Notes under the pieces: generated by a model
Seen by the model: the letters and a program-made list of their open reading frames with translations, nothing else
What the model was told of the DNA's origin: nothing
The model's database searches: none
NCBI GenBank assembly: GCA_003427395.1
Contig: BFEA01000383.1
Coordinates: 1,019,752 to 1,081,549 of the forward strand
Reading direction: 5' to 3'
DNA: 61,798 nt
DNA from: Chara braunii
Lineage: Eukaryota > Streptophyta > Charophyceae > Charales > Characeae
Position numbers and translations under genes: made by a program
In this document: positions 46,120 to 57,544 of the stretch, in pieces
How positions within the stretch are numbered: the stretch's first letter is position 1
Layout: every line of letters begins with the position of its first letter

Positions 46120-46978
46120 ACGTCTATGGCTCTAAGTTAACTATGTCGTCAGGCAGACACCCTGAGACAAACAGCCAGACTGAGCAAATGAACAAGATTT
46201 TGCAGCAAACATTGCGCATGTACATACATCTCGACCAGATTGATTGGGACGAACATTTGCCCAAAGTTGCTAGTGCTTATAATAACTTTGTTCACCTATC
46301 TACGTGCAAGACTCCAATGGAGTTGCATTTGGGATGGCGTCCACGCAGACCTATCGATCGCCTGAACCCGGATCAAGTACATAAGCTTCCACTAGGAACA
46401 AGTGAATTTGCAATACAATATCAGAAAGATATTGAGAAAGTGAAAGAGAATATAATAAAGGCACAACATCAAACGATAGAACAGGTGAATAAGCACAAAA
46501 AACCTTCTCAATTTGTTGTAGGTGATCTGGTATGGGTCGAGTCTAAAGAGTTCGTTCCTGAAGAGAACATTTCCCAAAAACTGCTACCAGCCTACAGAGG
46601 ACCTTGACAGGTTCTAGACGTGGTTGGAGATGTGGATGGACCTTCTTACGTGATTGAGATTCCCCTGCATTTGCATACGTATTCAGTGTTTCACGCTTCA
46701 AAGCTCTTACCTTGCGTGACAAATGAGTTGTTTCCCGATCGTAGATCGACGATTCCTCCTAGTATGGATGGGAAATATGATGTAGACAAGATTGTCGCTG
46801 AAAGTACTCTTCAAACTGGACGTAGAGGCAGACCCCAGTGACAATATAAAGTAAGATTTGCATATCAGGACCCCAGTAAAGATCGTTGGTTCACAAGAGA
46901 AGAATTGATTGAGTCTGCCCCTCATATTGTATTTGCTTATGAAAGAGCCAGAAGAGGAATAAGCATCATAGATAGATG
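46120..46978 (+). pseudogene. integrase C-terminal half of the 29.1-48.1 kb element
   Basis: Continues the integrase cut at 39260: NVYGSKLTMSSGRHPETN, QTEQMNKILQQTLRMY, IDWDEHLPKVASAYNN, TPMELHLGWRPRRPID (the end of the catalytic core), then VVGDLVWVESKEF, ISQKLLPAYRGP, VGDVDGPSYVIEIP, FHASKLLPCVTNELF, DGKYDVDKIV and GRRGRPQ, ending APHIVFAYERARRG and a stop near 46976. Stops at about 46606 (after YRGP) and 46840 (after GRPQ) inactivate it. The 3' LTR begins about 40 bp downstream after a purine-rich GGCGAGAGTAAAAGGG. Confidence 0.9.
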
Positions 46979-47017
46979 AAGGTTGTCTCAGAGGACTTCG
47001 AAACTAGGCCGGCGAGA

Positions 47018-48128
47018 GTAAAAGGGCCTTTACCCGTTCAGACCCTGAATGACGAACACAACATAATGGGGCCCACTCGGCCAGAACTCAATTCGTGAAA
47101 AGCAGATCAAAAGACATGTTTTTTGGGTCAAAAGTCACATCTTAACTAAGTGAGGAGTTGTGTCAAAGGTCACAGTCGTGCCCCATGACGAACAGTTGCA
47201 AAATTCAATTGTGAGAGTCACGTCTGTTCGTCCGGGGGGGTTGTGCAAGTCATGTATGTTCGTGCAGTAGATATGTCTGTTCGTGCAGAAGTTGTGTCTG
47301 TTCGAAAGGAAGCTAGTGAGGTAGAGTCCCAGTCCAAGTCAAAGTCCAATAGGCAATCCAGATCCAGACCCGAAGTTCAAAAATCTGGCCAAAAGGCCGC
47401 AGCAGCTGCAGACCCTGAAGGAAAGGTACTGGGACACATTCTGCAGTGGTCTGGAACTGGGGAAAGACCCAAGGAAGATTGATTTAGACCTCGTGAAGGG
47501 AGGCCAGCACTATAAGAGACTAGGCCAGCCTCCCTACACGACAGATCTCCACTGGCATAGATGCGTGGAAGTGCTGAAGCACTTGTGCGCTAGCATGCAG
47601 GGAGAATGCACTGGCTGGAAGCTGCGCAAGCAGGAGAAGAAGAGGCTGGGCGCTGATTGGCAGAAGCAGCCATAGCTGCACCAGCATTAGTAGTAGAAGT
47701 GTTAGTAAGTAGTCTTCAGTGGGTAGCATTCACAGTACATTCTCATAGGTAGGGAGTGTGCATGAATGGTGAGACGCGGGAGCCAGGACATAGATCTTGA
47801 GAGAAAAGAGAGAGAGAGAAGACAGGTTGTGAAGTTGGATATGGTGGATACTTACCTGTTGGAGCCATACTTGTGATCTGAGGGTGGACGCTGGCTGAGC
47901 CAGGCCCTATATTGGTGATTGAACGAGGGAGACTTGTAATCTGTTGACGCTGAACTCTTGAACTCGAGATACTCTTTGTATAATGTGATTTTGATAATAT
48001 AAGTTGCGCTATTAGGTTCTCATCTCATCTCGATTTCGCTACGTGTGAAGTTTCTTTATCTGTATGATGACATTTATGCATGCAATGAGATACACTCCAG
48101 CAAGCTCTGAATATTCATTTTCCTTGCA
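47018..48128 (+). mobile_element. 3' LTR of the 29.1-48.1 kb element
   Basis: About 1,111 bp, uninterrupted. It matches the 5' LTR (29105-31529) throughout, including U3 words (47224, 47255, 47276, 47297), TATA-like CACTATAAGAG near 47509, ACTTACCTG at 47850-47858 and the end TTCCTTGCA. It preserves the empty site of the hAT-like insertion (TCTGTATGATGACATTTATG at about 48059). It is followed by CTTAC, a possible TSD partner of CTTAT before the 5' LTR. Confidence 0.88.
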
Positions 48129-48490
48129 CTTACACGCCGACTATGATCACCCGGAATGCCCCGCTCACACATATACACGACACACACTGATCCTATCTCT
48201 AACCTACGTGGAAGCTATGGCTGCCGTCTTCCTCCTCCTACTAACTTGCGGCTATGGCCGCATCTTCCTCCTCTTAGCCCTCTTCTCCCTTGGGCACCTG
48301 CAGACCTCCGTAACACAAGACGCGTGAATCTGCCTTTTCACTCATAGAATGTGACTCTTCTGAATGGCTTTTATTACGAGACGTGACTCTTGTCCCTGAG
48401 ACGTGATTGTTTGTTGGGTGCCTGTAGGACCAGACTACTGAGGTACCCGATTGTGACTTCTCTGAGTTTGACGAACTTGGCCTTTTCTTG
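48129..48490 (-). mobile_element. LTR fragment related to the 22.9-23.8 kb LTR, minus orientation
   Basis: On the minus strand it shares with 22914-23040 the order GGCCAAG-AAAGGCCAAGT, AGAAAAGTCA / AGAGAAGTCA, GGGTACCT-AG, ACAGGCACCC, AACAATCACGTCTCAGGG and TCACGTCTCRTAATRAAA. It lies between the 3' LTR of the large element and a plus-strand protease. Confidence 0.65.
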
Positions 48491-50843
48491 GCGTGGGCAT
48501 CTGACCCTGAGATCCGAATTTGGGGTCCGACTCGTGGTATCGCTCCGCGGATAGATCCGTACCAATCGATAATTTGTTCGATGGATGTGTCTGAGTCCTT
48601 AAAGGAATTAGAAACAGAGTGGTTAGACAAAGACCCTACAGACTCTTGGGAGATGATGACAAAAGGTCTTAGAGGTGAACATTTTGTGGTAGAAGTCGAT
48701 GTAGGTGGCCAAAAGGTTGGGGCCTCCGCAGACATAGGTTCTACGTGAAACTATCAGTCGTGCTTGTGTGGATAGGCTGCGCTTAGCGGACCAAGTGCAT
48801 CAGCTTAGAAGGTATGTAGCATCTACCTTAGTAAATAAGCACTCCATGATGGTTGTGGACTATGTCAAGGACGTAGTCTGTACCTTCTCCTGTGGAAGAT
48901 GGGAACTGAGACAAAATATCTCGTTCCTAGTCAGTGATGAGCTGCCTTTGGATGTGTTACTAGGAATGTATTACCTCGAGGTTGCTAAGCCTCAATTCGA
49001 ATGGGATAGAAAGGTGATGCTTCACAAGTTGCCAAAATGGAAGGGTTGTTAGACTGCAAAAGTTTAAGGCTAGCAGGCTAGTGGAGAACTATGGTGTGCG
49101 TCCTCCTTTACAGTTACAAGCAGAATCGCGAGGAGGGTATGCACCTAGTCTTTGTCCCCGAGAAATTGAAGGCCGTTAAAAAACCCCAGAGAAGCACTCC
49201 TACCTCCGCATCTAGATCTTTTTGAGGAGATCAGGGGTGTGGTAGAAAGGGAGGTTGTCCATGCGATAGAAGTCGTTCCGGGTACTGAAGTACCTATAGG
49301 ACAGATATACACGACGTATCATGCGGAGTTAGATGAGCTCCGCCTCCAACTAAAGGAGCTCATAGAAAAGGATTGGATAAGGCCTATTTCCTCCCCTTAC
49401 TGTGCGCCAGTCTTATTTGTCCCAAAGAAAGGAGGAACCTTGATGATGTGCATTGACTATAGGGGCCTCAATGCCATCACTGTTAACAACGTGGAGCCCC
49501 TACCCAGCATTGACGACCTCCTGGATAAAGTGCAGGGATGTCCGTACTTCACAATTGAAGTTTGGATACCATCAACTTCCCATTAGATCTGAGGATCAAC
49601 GCAAAACCGCTTTCCTGGCCAGGTACGGTTTGTACGAGTTTGTGGTGATGCCCTTCGGCCTATGCAATGCTCCAAGGACGTTCCAGCACACAATGAATAG
49701 GATCTTTCACAACTACTTAGACAAGTTTATCGTCATGTACCTCGATGATACTCTTATCTTTAGTAGGACTGTAGAGGAGCACGTTGAGCACGTCAAGACT
49801 ATGTTAGGGCTCCTAAGACAGCGCCAATACAAGATTAACTTGGAGAAATGCGAATTTGGTCGCACCAAGATCTTGTATTTTGGGTCATGAAATTTTCATA
49901 GATGGATTGAGGCAGGATGATGCAAAAGTGCCCAGCATACGCAACTGGCCCATCCTCAGTCTGTGACTGAGGTGCGGTCATTCTTGGGGATGACGGGCTA
50001 TTACTGCTCGTTTGTGAAAAACTGTAGTACTATAGCTTCCCCTCTAACTGACCTCACACGCCTTGACACCCCGTGGGAGTGGACTGAAAAGTGCGAGGCA
50101 GCCTTCAAGAGACTGAAGTACGCCCCCATGCACTATGAAGTCCTCAAACTTCCAGATCTTGAGGTACCCTTCATTGTGACCACAAACACCAACCAATACG
50201 GCATAGGCGCTGTCCTCGCGCAGGAGGAGGGAAAAAACTGAGGTCGATCGAGTACATGAGCAAAAAGATGCCATCTGAACAATTAGCTAAGTCCACGTGT
50301 GAGCGAGAGCTCTATGCCATTTATAGAGTCCTAGTCCATTGGAGGCATTACCTCCTAGGCAGATTCTTTTATGTCAGATCTGACCATGAGACGTTGCGCT
50401 GGATTAAGACACAGCCTGTGCTCTCCAACGCACTCAAGAGGTGCATTGAAGTCATAGACATGTTTGACTTCAAACTTGACCCTCTGAAAGGGGACAACAA
50501 CAAAGCGGTTGATGCACTATCCCGAAGGGCAAATTATATGGGCGCGTTGTGACGATGTTTGGTATTTTGAAAGCTATAACTCGATCCTAGGTGGAAACCT
50601 ATCAAGAGGACTTATCATGACTGAGATCATGCACAAACTTGAGGCTAAAGATAAGGCCACAGCAGACGAGTTAGTGCTGGTCGATGGCTTACTGTTCCTT
50701 GAGAAGGTCGGGAATAAAAGCCTGTGCATTCCGTCTAGAGAGTCTTTGCAGAGTTTATTTTTAGGTGCGTGTCACGACCCAACCGAACATTTTGGTTACA
50801 AGAAGACAACTGCGAACTTAGTGCAGAAATTCGCTAGTGGATT
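48491..50843 (+). pseudogene. gypsy protease, RT, RNase H and integrase start, truncated
   Basis: Protease: ADIGST near 48730 (active site D-I-G) and SDELPLDVLLGMYYLE. RT: IYTTYHAELDELRLQL, ISSPYCAPVLFVPKKGG, MCIDYRGLNAIT, PLPSIDDLLDKVQG, a frameshift near 49555, FVVMPFGLCNAPRTFQ and catalytic VMYLDDTLIFSR, then a frameshift near 49888. RNase H: VRSFLGMTGYY, FIVTTNTNQYG (catalytic Asp changed to Asn), CERELYAIYRVL, YVRSDHETLRW, NKAVDALSRRANYM. Integrase: only the zinc-finger start (ACHDPTEHFGYKKTTANLVQKF) before the match ends at about 50843. It has more frameshifts than the 52-57 kb copy. No gag precedes it: the protease begins directly after an LTR fragment. Confidence 0.85.
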
Positions 50844-51954
50844 CTACTTGCTGGTGAGAGTTGACTTTGCTGCTCTAACCCTAACCTAATTGGTTGAGGG
50901 CACCACTTAGGGTTAGGGTTGGTTTGTAAAGGGAAGAGGGGCAGCGTGGTTGAGGGAAGCTGCCCCCACCTGGTTAGGTCTCGGAGGGTCGACGTTGAAC
51001 CTAACCAGGTTGCTTGAGAGTGAGATTAGGGTGGCGAGACATTTCGAGGAGACTTCATGTGGCGATTTGAAAGAGGCGACAGTGAGAGGCACTCGCACCT
51101 GAAATCTGATTCAAGGGAGACACTTGGCAACTTAAGGGCTGCCCTCAAGTAGGCGAGCACGAGGGTCAGCGGCCACTCAGCATCTACGGACTGCAAGTTG
51201 CAACTTTGTTCTTCAACATCGAGGGGGATCCGGCGTTGCACTTGGGTGTTGGAGTCAGACCCTCCTAGGAGATAGGACACTAGTGTAGGGGTAGCGTTAG
51301 GGAGGGGTCAGGAGGATCACATGAGAGGGGGCTGAGTTCTATTGATCTTGAAGCTCAAGGCCACTCAGGTAAGTGTCGTGCACCTACGGGATGCCCATGT
51401 GTGTGTGCATGGTATGGTTTGTCCTGCTGGGGTTACTCTGGGTTTCTTTTCCTACTCCTCAATGGTCTTGATTGTGTGATTGAATGCATGTGATCTACCT
51501 ACTCACCTGATGGATGGGAAATGAAGTATCTTGATCTAAATGTCGAGTCTTTCTACAGTGCTTTGTCTTTCATCTCTGAACGGTTGTAGTCTGTAGGTTC
51601 TATCGGAAGTTGAAATTTCGTTTTTCAGTACAGTAGAAACTGAACTAAGTCCATGAGGGACTCCTCTTGGTTGGGACCTGGCCGGAACCTACGTGGGACC
51701 TCTGGAACCGAGTGGGACCGGGCCCAAACAAAAAGAGCCTTTTGGGCCCAAATCGGTTAGGCATTCGCCCATTGTGTTTTGACTGTGTTACGGAGTTCTT
51801 TCTTCTTGGTTGGGACACCCACAGCCGAGGGGATCTCGGCTGAGACGTTTCACATGTCTTTTGGTTGCACTGTCCATGGCTTGACTCGCACCTTGTACAC
51901 CACTCAATTCTCCATTGTTGCATTTAGTCACTCGAGAGGACCTCGTATGCAGTC
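50844..51954. other. non-coding stretch, probably LTR material upstream of the 52.1-57.2 kb element
   Basis: No gene is seen. CAGGTAAGT at 51366-51374 suggests an older minus-oriented LTR piece. From about 51640 to 51951 the sequence precedes a possible primer-binding site and ends CCTCGTATGCA, so it may be the 5' LTR end of the element with gag at 52099. It does not resemble the sequence that starts at 57232, so the pair is not confirmed. Confidence 0.35.
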
Positions 51955-51967
51955 TGATCAGAGTGGG
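51955..51967 (+). other. possible degenerate primer-binding site
   Basis: TGATCAGAGTGGG resembles TGGTATCAGAGCGGG with two bases lost. It lies 3 bp after ATGCA and about 130 bp before gag, the expected place. Confidence 0.4.
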
Positions 51968-52098
51968 TCACTGGATCAAACCTCTCGTGTGAATTTGATT
52001 GTTTTTTTTTTTTGGTTTGCTGCTCTCTAAATCCAAATGAAATGCCGCTCCAGCTAGGAGTTCTACCTTCTCTTCTCTAAGCTTTTCAGTTTGTTTCT

Positions 52099-53902
52099 TT
52101 GAGTTCATTTCCGATGCCCGTGGAGACTCGCAACCAGAAAGAAGAGAGAGAGAGGAAGGAGAGAGGAAAGGAAGAGAGGGAAAGTGACCGCCTGGAGTGG
52201 GTAAGGACTGGGGAAAGGAGTGTTCGTCCAAATAAAAAGGGGAGCGCACCTCTTGAGAGTCTAATTTATTCTTTTGCTGATTGGCGTCTCTCTGACCCAC
52301 CTGCCAACACTAACGGTCCGAAAATGGCCCAACTATCCTCAGGACAATGGCGGGCCCTATTAAATGCAGCCAGCGATACAAAGAAACCGTATCTGCAAGC
52401 ACTCCTAGATAGTGCTATAGAAAGAGAACAGGAAGTGGAGAAGGAGAGGAAGGAACAGTTGATGAAAAGTCAGGAGGCCATCTTGGCAATTGTTCCCTCG
52501 TTGACCAAAGAGCAGTGTGAGGAACAGTTGGAGTCCATACTCACCGCTATCGTCCAAGTCCGGAGGCTTGAAGATCATACCACTCAGATCGCCGACGTCT
52601 TCACAAAATTGAAGACACTCCAGGAGGATTTGACTGATATGACCAACAAGTACCGCGACTTGATGGTAGAGGTTGCTGCGCTGCGACAGGCCCAAGTAAC
52701 CAATCCTCTTCCTCTACCCCCTAGTTCCGGAGCTGCGATTGAGACCAATCTTGCCCTTCTAACCGTATCTTCTTCTACTTCTTCCTTGAGTGTGATGGCA
52801 AACCCATTGGGACCTGCAACACGTGCAGATTCCGTTGTTGCCGTAACAAGCAACGAGGCAAGAAATTATGCAACTGCTCCAGCCCCAAGATTTGAACCAG
52901 CAGTTGCTGGTCCCAGCCACGTCGGTCCCTATGTGGGTCGAAAGGCGGTGCAAATGTCGTCCAAGTACGACGACAAAGAAGACATTGAATCCTGGATCAG
53001 CTCCATGAGGGCATACTTCGAGGTGCTGGGGACTCAGCCAGAGACCCAGCCAGTGATCATGGGAATGAATGTTGAGCCGGTTGTACGGGCCTTCCTAGAA
53101 GTCCAAGCTCCACGGGCTAGGGTTCCAAAGATTGAACTGACAAGGTGGCTTAAGGCCACCCCGGTTGCCTCCCTCGAGGAGCTCCTCATTGCCCAGTATA
53201 AGGATCCACACACTGCAGCAAGGGCAAGAAGCCAGCTTGACAAAATCAAACGCAGCAAGTGGACGGGCTCCATGAAAAGCCTGCAAACCTATCTCAGCAA
53301 GATGTTTGCTACACCTGGTCTTGAACTGACTGACCAATCTTGCTTGGATGTGGTCAAGGGCGCAGTCCCCACCAGTTTTACTAAGCGCCTAGGCAGGGAC
53401 TTCATTGGGTATACTGACTGGTACACTCTAATGAAGGACATAGTCAGTCTCGAGGCGGTAGACCTCGTCACCACAGCAGGCAGCAAAAAACCCATTGCCG
53501 GGAGGCGGTTCAAAGGCAGCAGCCGTTTTGCTGTGCATGACATGCTGGAGGCTGAAGAGGAGGCCGAAGCAGATGACCCCACTCTTGGTGACGACCAAGA
53601 CCTGTTCGTCAGCCCATGAGTCTGATGTAAATCAAGAAGAAGAAAAATTTACTGCATTTAAAAAGACTGCCAATACAAGGGGACCAAATCGGAATGCAGG
53701 AAAGAACTATGTCCAACTTCCCAAGGGAGTCAAGATCCCAGCAAAACCGGAGGATGCGACCACTAAACCATGGGTCGACCTTCGGATCACTGAAAATGAT
53801 TTGCGGGGAAGACTCAAGAAGGGGGTCTATCTGCATTGCCAGAAACCAAGCCATAAAGTACAGGATTGCTATAGGCTGCAGGGAAACCAGACCCGGGTGT
53901 AG
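52099..53902 (+). pseudogene. Ty3/gypsy gag of the best-preserved element
   Basis: A 506-codon open frame (to 53619). Residues 1-75 are basic and may be leader. The Met at 52324 (MAQLSSGQWRALL) is an alternative start. Residues about 110-205 form a coiled coil. A Ser/Pro linker follows. Residues about 285-460 form the capsid-type gag domain (DDKEDIESWISSMRAYFEVL, VVRAFLEVQA, ELTRWLKATP, DWYTLMKDIVSLEAV). One extra C at about 53607 (GCCCATG) shifts the frame. In the next frame (to 53902) the knuckle reads Y-LH-C-QKPS-H-KVQD-C, so the first Cys has become Tyr. The frame returns to the first one near 53930, so gag and pol were once one long frame. Gag would package the element RNA. Confidence 0.85.
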
Positions 53903-53931
53903 AGTCGACTTCAGCACACTCTACAGCAAGG

Positions 53932-56459
53932 GAGACTGAATCTGATGCAGATCAACAGTCCTCTCTTGAAGCCCGATCATCTGTTGAAGCCAAGGCTGAA
54001 GTGTGTGATGTGTTGTATGTTGAGCCTTGGGAGGAGTCTGGGACGGTCGACTTCCACTACCACTTGGCGCATTAGGCTGAGATTAAACAGCGACGTGCCG
54101 AAGGGACATCGAAGCTGATCTTCTTCAAACTCCTCATAAACCACCGCTATCTCCGTGTCTTGATTGACTGTGGCGCAACGACTAACTATATGTCACCTCA
54201 CGGGATACGCAAAGTGGGCTTGGGAATGAAGCAAGTGGCCTTGCAGAACCCTTGTCAAACCCAAGTTGGCAATAAGGAAGTTGTATCTTCTATGCATGCA
54301 GTCAAAGGTGTGCCCACTACCTTTGACAAGAACAAAACTGTCACCCACGCACTGAACTTCTATGTCCTTGACAAGTGCCCCTTCGACGTTGTCCTTGGCT
54401 TGGGCTGGTTGCAGTCCCAATGCGAATGGACCAAGTGGAAGGAGTCACTTTTCATGGTCAAAGATGCTCAAGGGAACGAGCTTCCCGTCCTGGATGAGAA
54501 GCACGAGTTCCCAGTGGCTTTTCTGAATGTTATGAAGTTCTGCAAGAAATGGCGCAAGCACAAGGAGGATGAACAGTTGTATGTTGCCTTTGTTCGTCCT
54601 ACTCATGTGCCATCTACTTTTGCGGTTAGTACCACTACTACGGCTAGTAATTCTACTTCTAGCACCTCTACTTCTTTACCTTCTACTAGTCCAAATGATC
54701 CTACTTCAAATTCGGTCGCCTCTATTAGCAACCTACGACCTGATCTAGGTGATCCCTTTGCTGATCCTCCACCCCCACCAGTTCCACCAAACATCCAAAA
54801 CCTACTCGAACGGTTCCCAGAAGTTCTGGCCGAGCCACGTGGAATCCTCACGCGATCGGTCAGACACACCACAGAGTTGGTAGAGGGTGTTGTTCCTCCA
54901 AAGGGCTGCGTGTACCGGATGGGACCCGACGAGTTGGAGGAACTCCGGCGACAGATTGACGACATGATTGACAAAGGGTGGATCAAGCCTAGTGAGTCTG
55001 AATTTGGTGCTCCTGTCTTGTTTGTTCCAAAGAAAGGAGGCAAGCTCCGTATGTGTATTGACTATTGCGGCCTAAACCGCATCACAAGAAAGAACGCCTA
55101 TCCATTACCCCGAATAGATGACTTGCTTGATGCCGCAAGTCGGTGCAAGGTCTTCTCCAAGATCGATCTCAAGTCAGGGTACCACCAGATTGAAGTCGAT
55201 CTTGCGGACCAGCACAAAACTGCGCTCAAAACACGCGATGGGCTTTACGAGTTTATCGTAATGTCCTTCGGTCTCACAAACGCACCGGCCACCTTCCAAA
55301 GCCTCATGGACAAAGTCCTCCGCGAACAGACTGGCCGGTTCGTGGTGGTCTACCTCGATGACATACTAATCTTCAGCAAGTCCATGGAGGAACACCTCAA
55401 GCACCTTGAGCAAGTACTGACCATCCTCAAGAAGACGCAACTCCATCTAAACTTGGAGAAATCCGAGTTTGGGAAGGATAGTGCCATCTATCTTGGGCAC
55501 CGTTTGTCTGCTGCAGACCTAAAGCCTGAGGCAACCAAGGTGGACGTTATACGCAACTGGCCTCAGCCCGTGAATGTTTGCGACCTGCGCTCTTTTCCTG
55601 GTCTCACGTCATACTATCGGAAGTTTGTACCCCGCTTCTCCATTGTTGCGCTTCCATTGTCTCGATTGACAAGTAAGAATGTTCCCTATTCTTGGGATAC
55701 CACGTGCACGAACGCCTGTTAAGCTTTGAAAGACGCCTTGGTAAGTTACCCAATACTTTGCACTGCAGATCCCAAACTGACATTCGTAGTTACTACGTAT
55801 GCAAGTCAGTATGGAATCGGCGTAGTGCTGCAGCAAGATGACAGCGATGGCTTGCGGCCGCTCGAATTCTACAGCAAACGCATGCCCATTGTAAAGGTAG
55901 CCACTTCCACCTACATGCGCGAGCTCTATGCTTTGTGTATGGCTTTGGACCATTGGAAGCACTATCTTTTGGGACGCCACTTCAAAGTGTTCTCAGATCC
56001 TGAGACCCTGAAGTGGATCAAGGAGCAAACTACCCTGTCCCCTGCGTTAATTCGCTGCTTCCATGAAATTGACATCTTTGACTTTGAGTTGAGACACAAA
56101 AAGGGTTGTTATAATCGAGTCGCTAACGCATTGGCTCGCCACCATGAGTACATGACTTGCCTTGTGAAATCCTACGACCTCCGGAAGAAACTGAAGGAGG
56201 AGCTCGTAGAGCAAACAGCCAAGGATCCGGAACTTAGCCCCACCCTTGAGCGGCTGCGGCTTGATCCTAGTAGTCAGCCTGATTTTCACGAATATGGAGG
56301 ACTGATTTTCCGTTGCTACGGGAACCACGACCGCTTGTGTGTGCCCAACCATGAGCCTCTCCGCACGCATTTTCTGGATTTGGCTCATGGCCGGAGCAGA
56401 CACTTCGGCATGGCAAAGACGTACGCAAATTTGCTGCGACAGTTTGATTGGCCTGGCCC
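53932..56459 (+). pseudogene. gypsy pol: protease, RT, RNase H, start of integrase
   Basis: One frame with two stops, TAG near 54074 and TAA at 55720-55722. Protease: VLIDCGATTNYMS, where the active site is D-C-G instead of DS/TG, and PFDVVLGLGW. RT: VYRMGPDELEELR, LFVPKKGGKLRMCIDY, FSKIDLKSGYHQIEV, FIVMSFGLTNAPATFQ, VVVYLDDILIFSK and IYLGHRLS are all in place. RNase H: FVVTTYASQYG has Tyr for catalytic Asp, YMRELYALCMAL keeps Glu, VFSDPETLKW keeps Asp, and NRVANALAR has Asn for Asp. The integrase zinc finger follows (HGRSRHFGMAKTYANLLRQFDW) and breaks at about 56459. It would make and integrate cDNA, but three catalytic changes plus two stops make it inactive. Confidence 0.88.
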
Positions 56460-57236
56460 ATTCTGCCACCGGCATGGCACCTAACAGGCTGCATCTCGGT
56501 TGGCAGATCCGTAATCCGCTCTCCTACCTATTCCCTGAGCAGCAAGCTGGCTTAACACCCAGCAGGCATGGCTTCAGGGCCAAGTATGGCCGCTTGCTCA
56601 AAGTTGCCATTGCAGCCATGACCAAGCGACAGCATGCCATGATCCATCACGCGAACAAGGGGCGCCGACCGTTGGGCATTCAGGTAGGAAGCTATCTGGG
56701 TCAAGATGTCTGAATTCTCAGAAGGAGTAGTCTCTCGCAAACTTCTCCCACTCTATTACGGACCGTGGGAAGTTTTAGTTGTGATTGGCGAAGACCACTT
56801 TGGCCTTTCGTACGCAGTTGATGTGCCAGCCCATTTGCGCACATACCCCGTGTTCCATGCATCGAAACTGTACCTCCACCGTGATGCTAAGACATTCGAC
56901 TATCGCGAAGACATGATCCCTCGTGCGATCAAAGGCGGGCATAAGATAGATAGAATCAAACAGCACGTAGGGAAGGGACGCAACAGACAGTACCAGGTTC
57001 ACTTCATGTATCACCCATTAGACGATCTGTACTCGATTTCCAAACAGGAACTGCTACGCAGCGCACCACACGTTGTTAAAGCCTACGAGCGACAAATCGC
57101 CACTAACGCTGTACCTAAGATCTCTGCAAGACTCACTGCAACAGAGTACTCTAAGAACCTCTTTGCCTTGCTTGCTTACCATGCGTTTGTCGAGGACTCT
57201 CGAAGGGACCTCGCTCTTGAGGGGGGAGTAGTGTGA
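56460..57236 (+). pseudogene. gypsy integrase C-terminal part, catalytic core deleted
   Basis: Directly after FDWPG the sequence continues with HSATGMAPNRLHLGW, which normally stands at the end of the integrase core. The D,D,E core (several hundred bp by comparison with 38.9-46.3 kb) has been lost with a frame change. Then RRPLGIQVGS, a frameshift near 56705, MSEFSEGVVSRKLLPLYYGPWEVLVVIGED, FHASKLYL, HKIDRIKQHV, RQYQVHF, ISKQELLRSAPHVVKAYERQI and a 40-residue tail to the stop at 57234-57236. The tail runs into the polypurine tract. Confidence 0.85.
57219..57231 (+). other. polypurine tract
   Basis: GAGGGGGGAGTAG lies directly before TGTGATGACCCG. The purine block would prime second-strand cDNA synthesis. 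Confidence 0.75.
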
Positions 57237-57540
57237 TGACCCGTCCAAACATGGACTGAAACACACAGCTGATTTATGAGTTTTGCCCATAGACTGAATG
57301 CCCTGCTGAGTTTCCCGCTTGCTACCAAGTCTGTGTGTGCACGCTTGCTGGACTGCATGTCTATCTGAGTGCTGGTTGGCTTGAGCGTGTGTGTGGCCGT
57401 GCCTGTCTGAGTGCTGGTTGGCTTGAGTGTGTGTCTGGCCCGCAAGGGCACTTACTCATTCATTGGGCCCTCAAGGCCGGTACTTACCTATGGCCGTGAC
57501 ATTGAAGGATTGCAGCAGGAAAAACACTCAAGTAGCGGGT
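57232..57540 (+). mobile_element. start of the 3' LTR of the 52.1-57.2 kb element
   Basis: Begins TGTGATGACCC, a start common among Ty3/gypsy LTRs, immediately after the polypurine tract. It contains a 42-bp tandem duplication (57365 and 57407, CTGAGTGCTGGTTGGCTTGA). The right limit is not visible. The sequence after about 57540 looks like a different LTR. Confidence 0.6.
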
Positions 57541-57544
57541 AGGC

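Noticed and set aside
50876-50930. Interstitial telomere repeats (CTAACCCTAACC ... TTAGGGTTAGGG)
   Set aside because: Only two or three units on each side. Too short to separate from chance.
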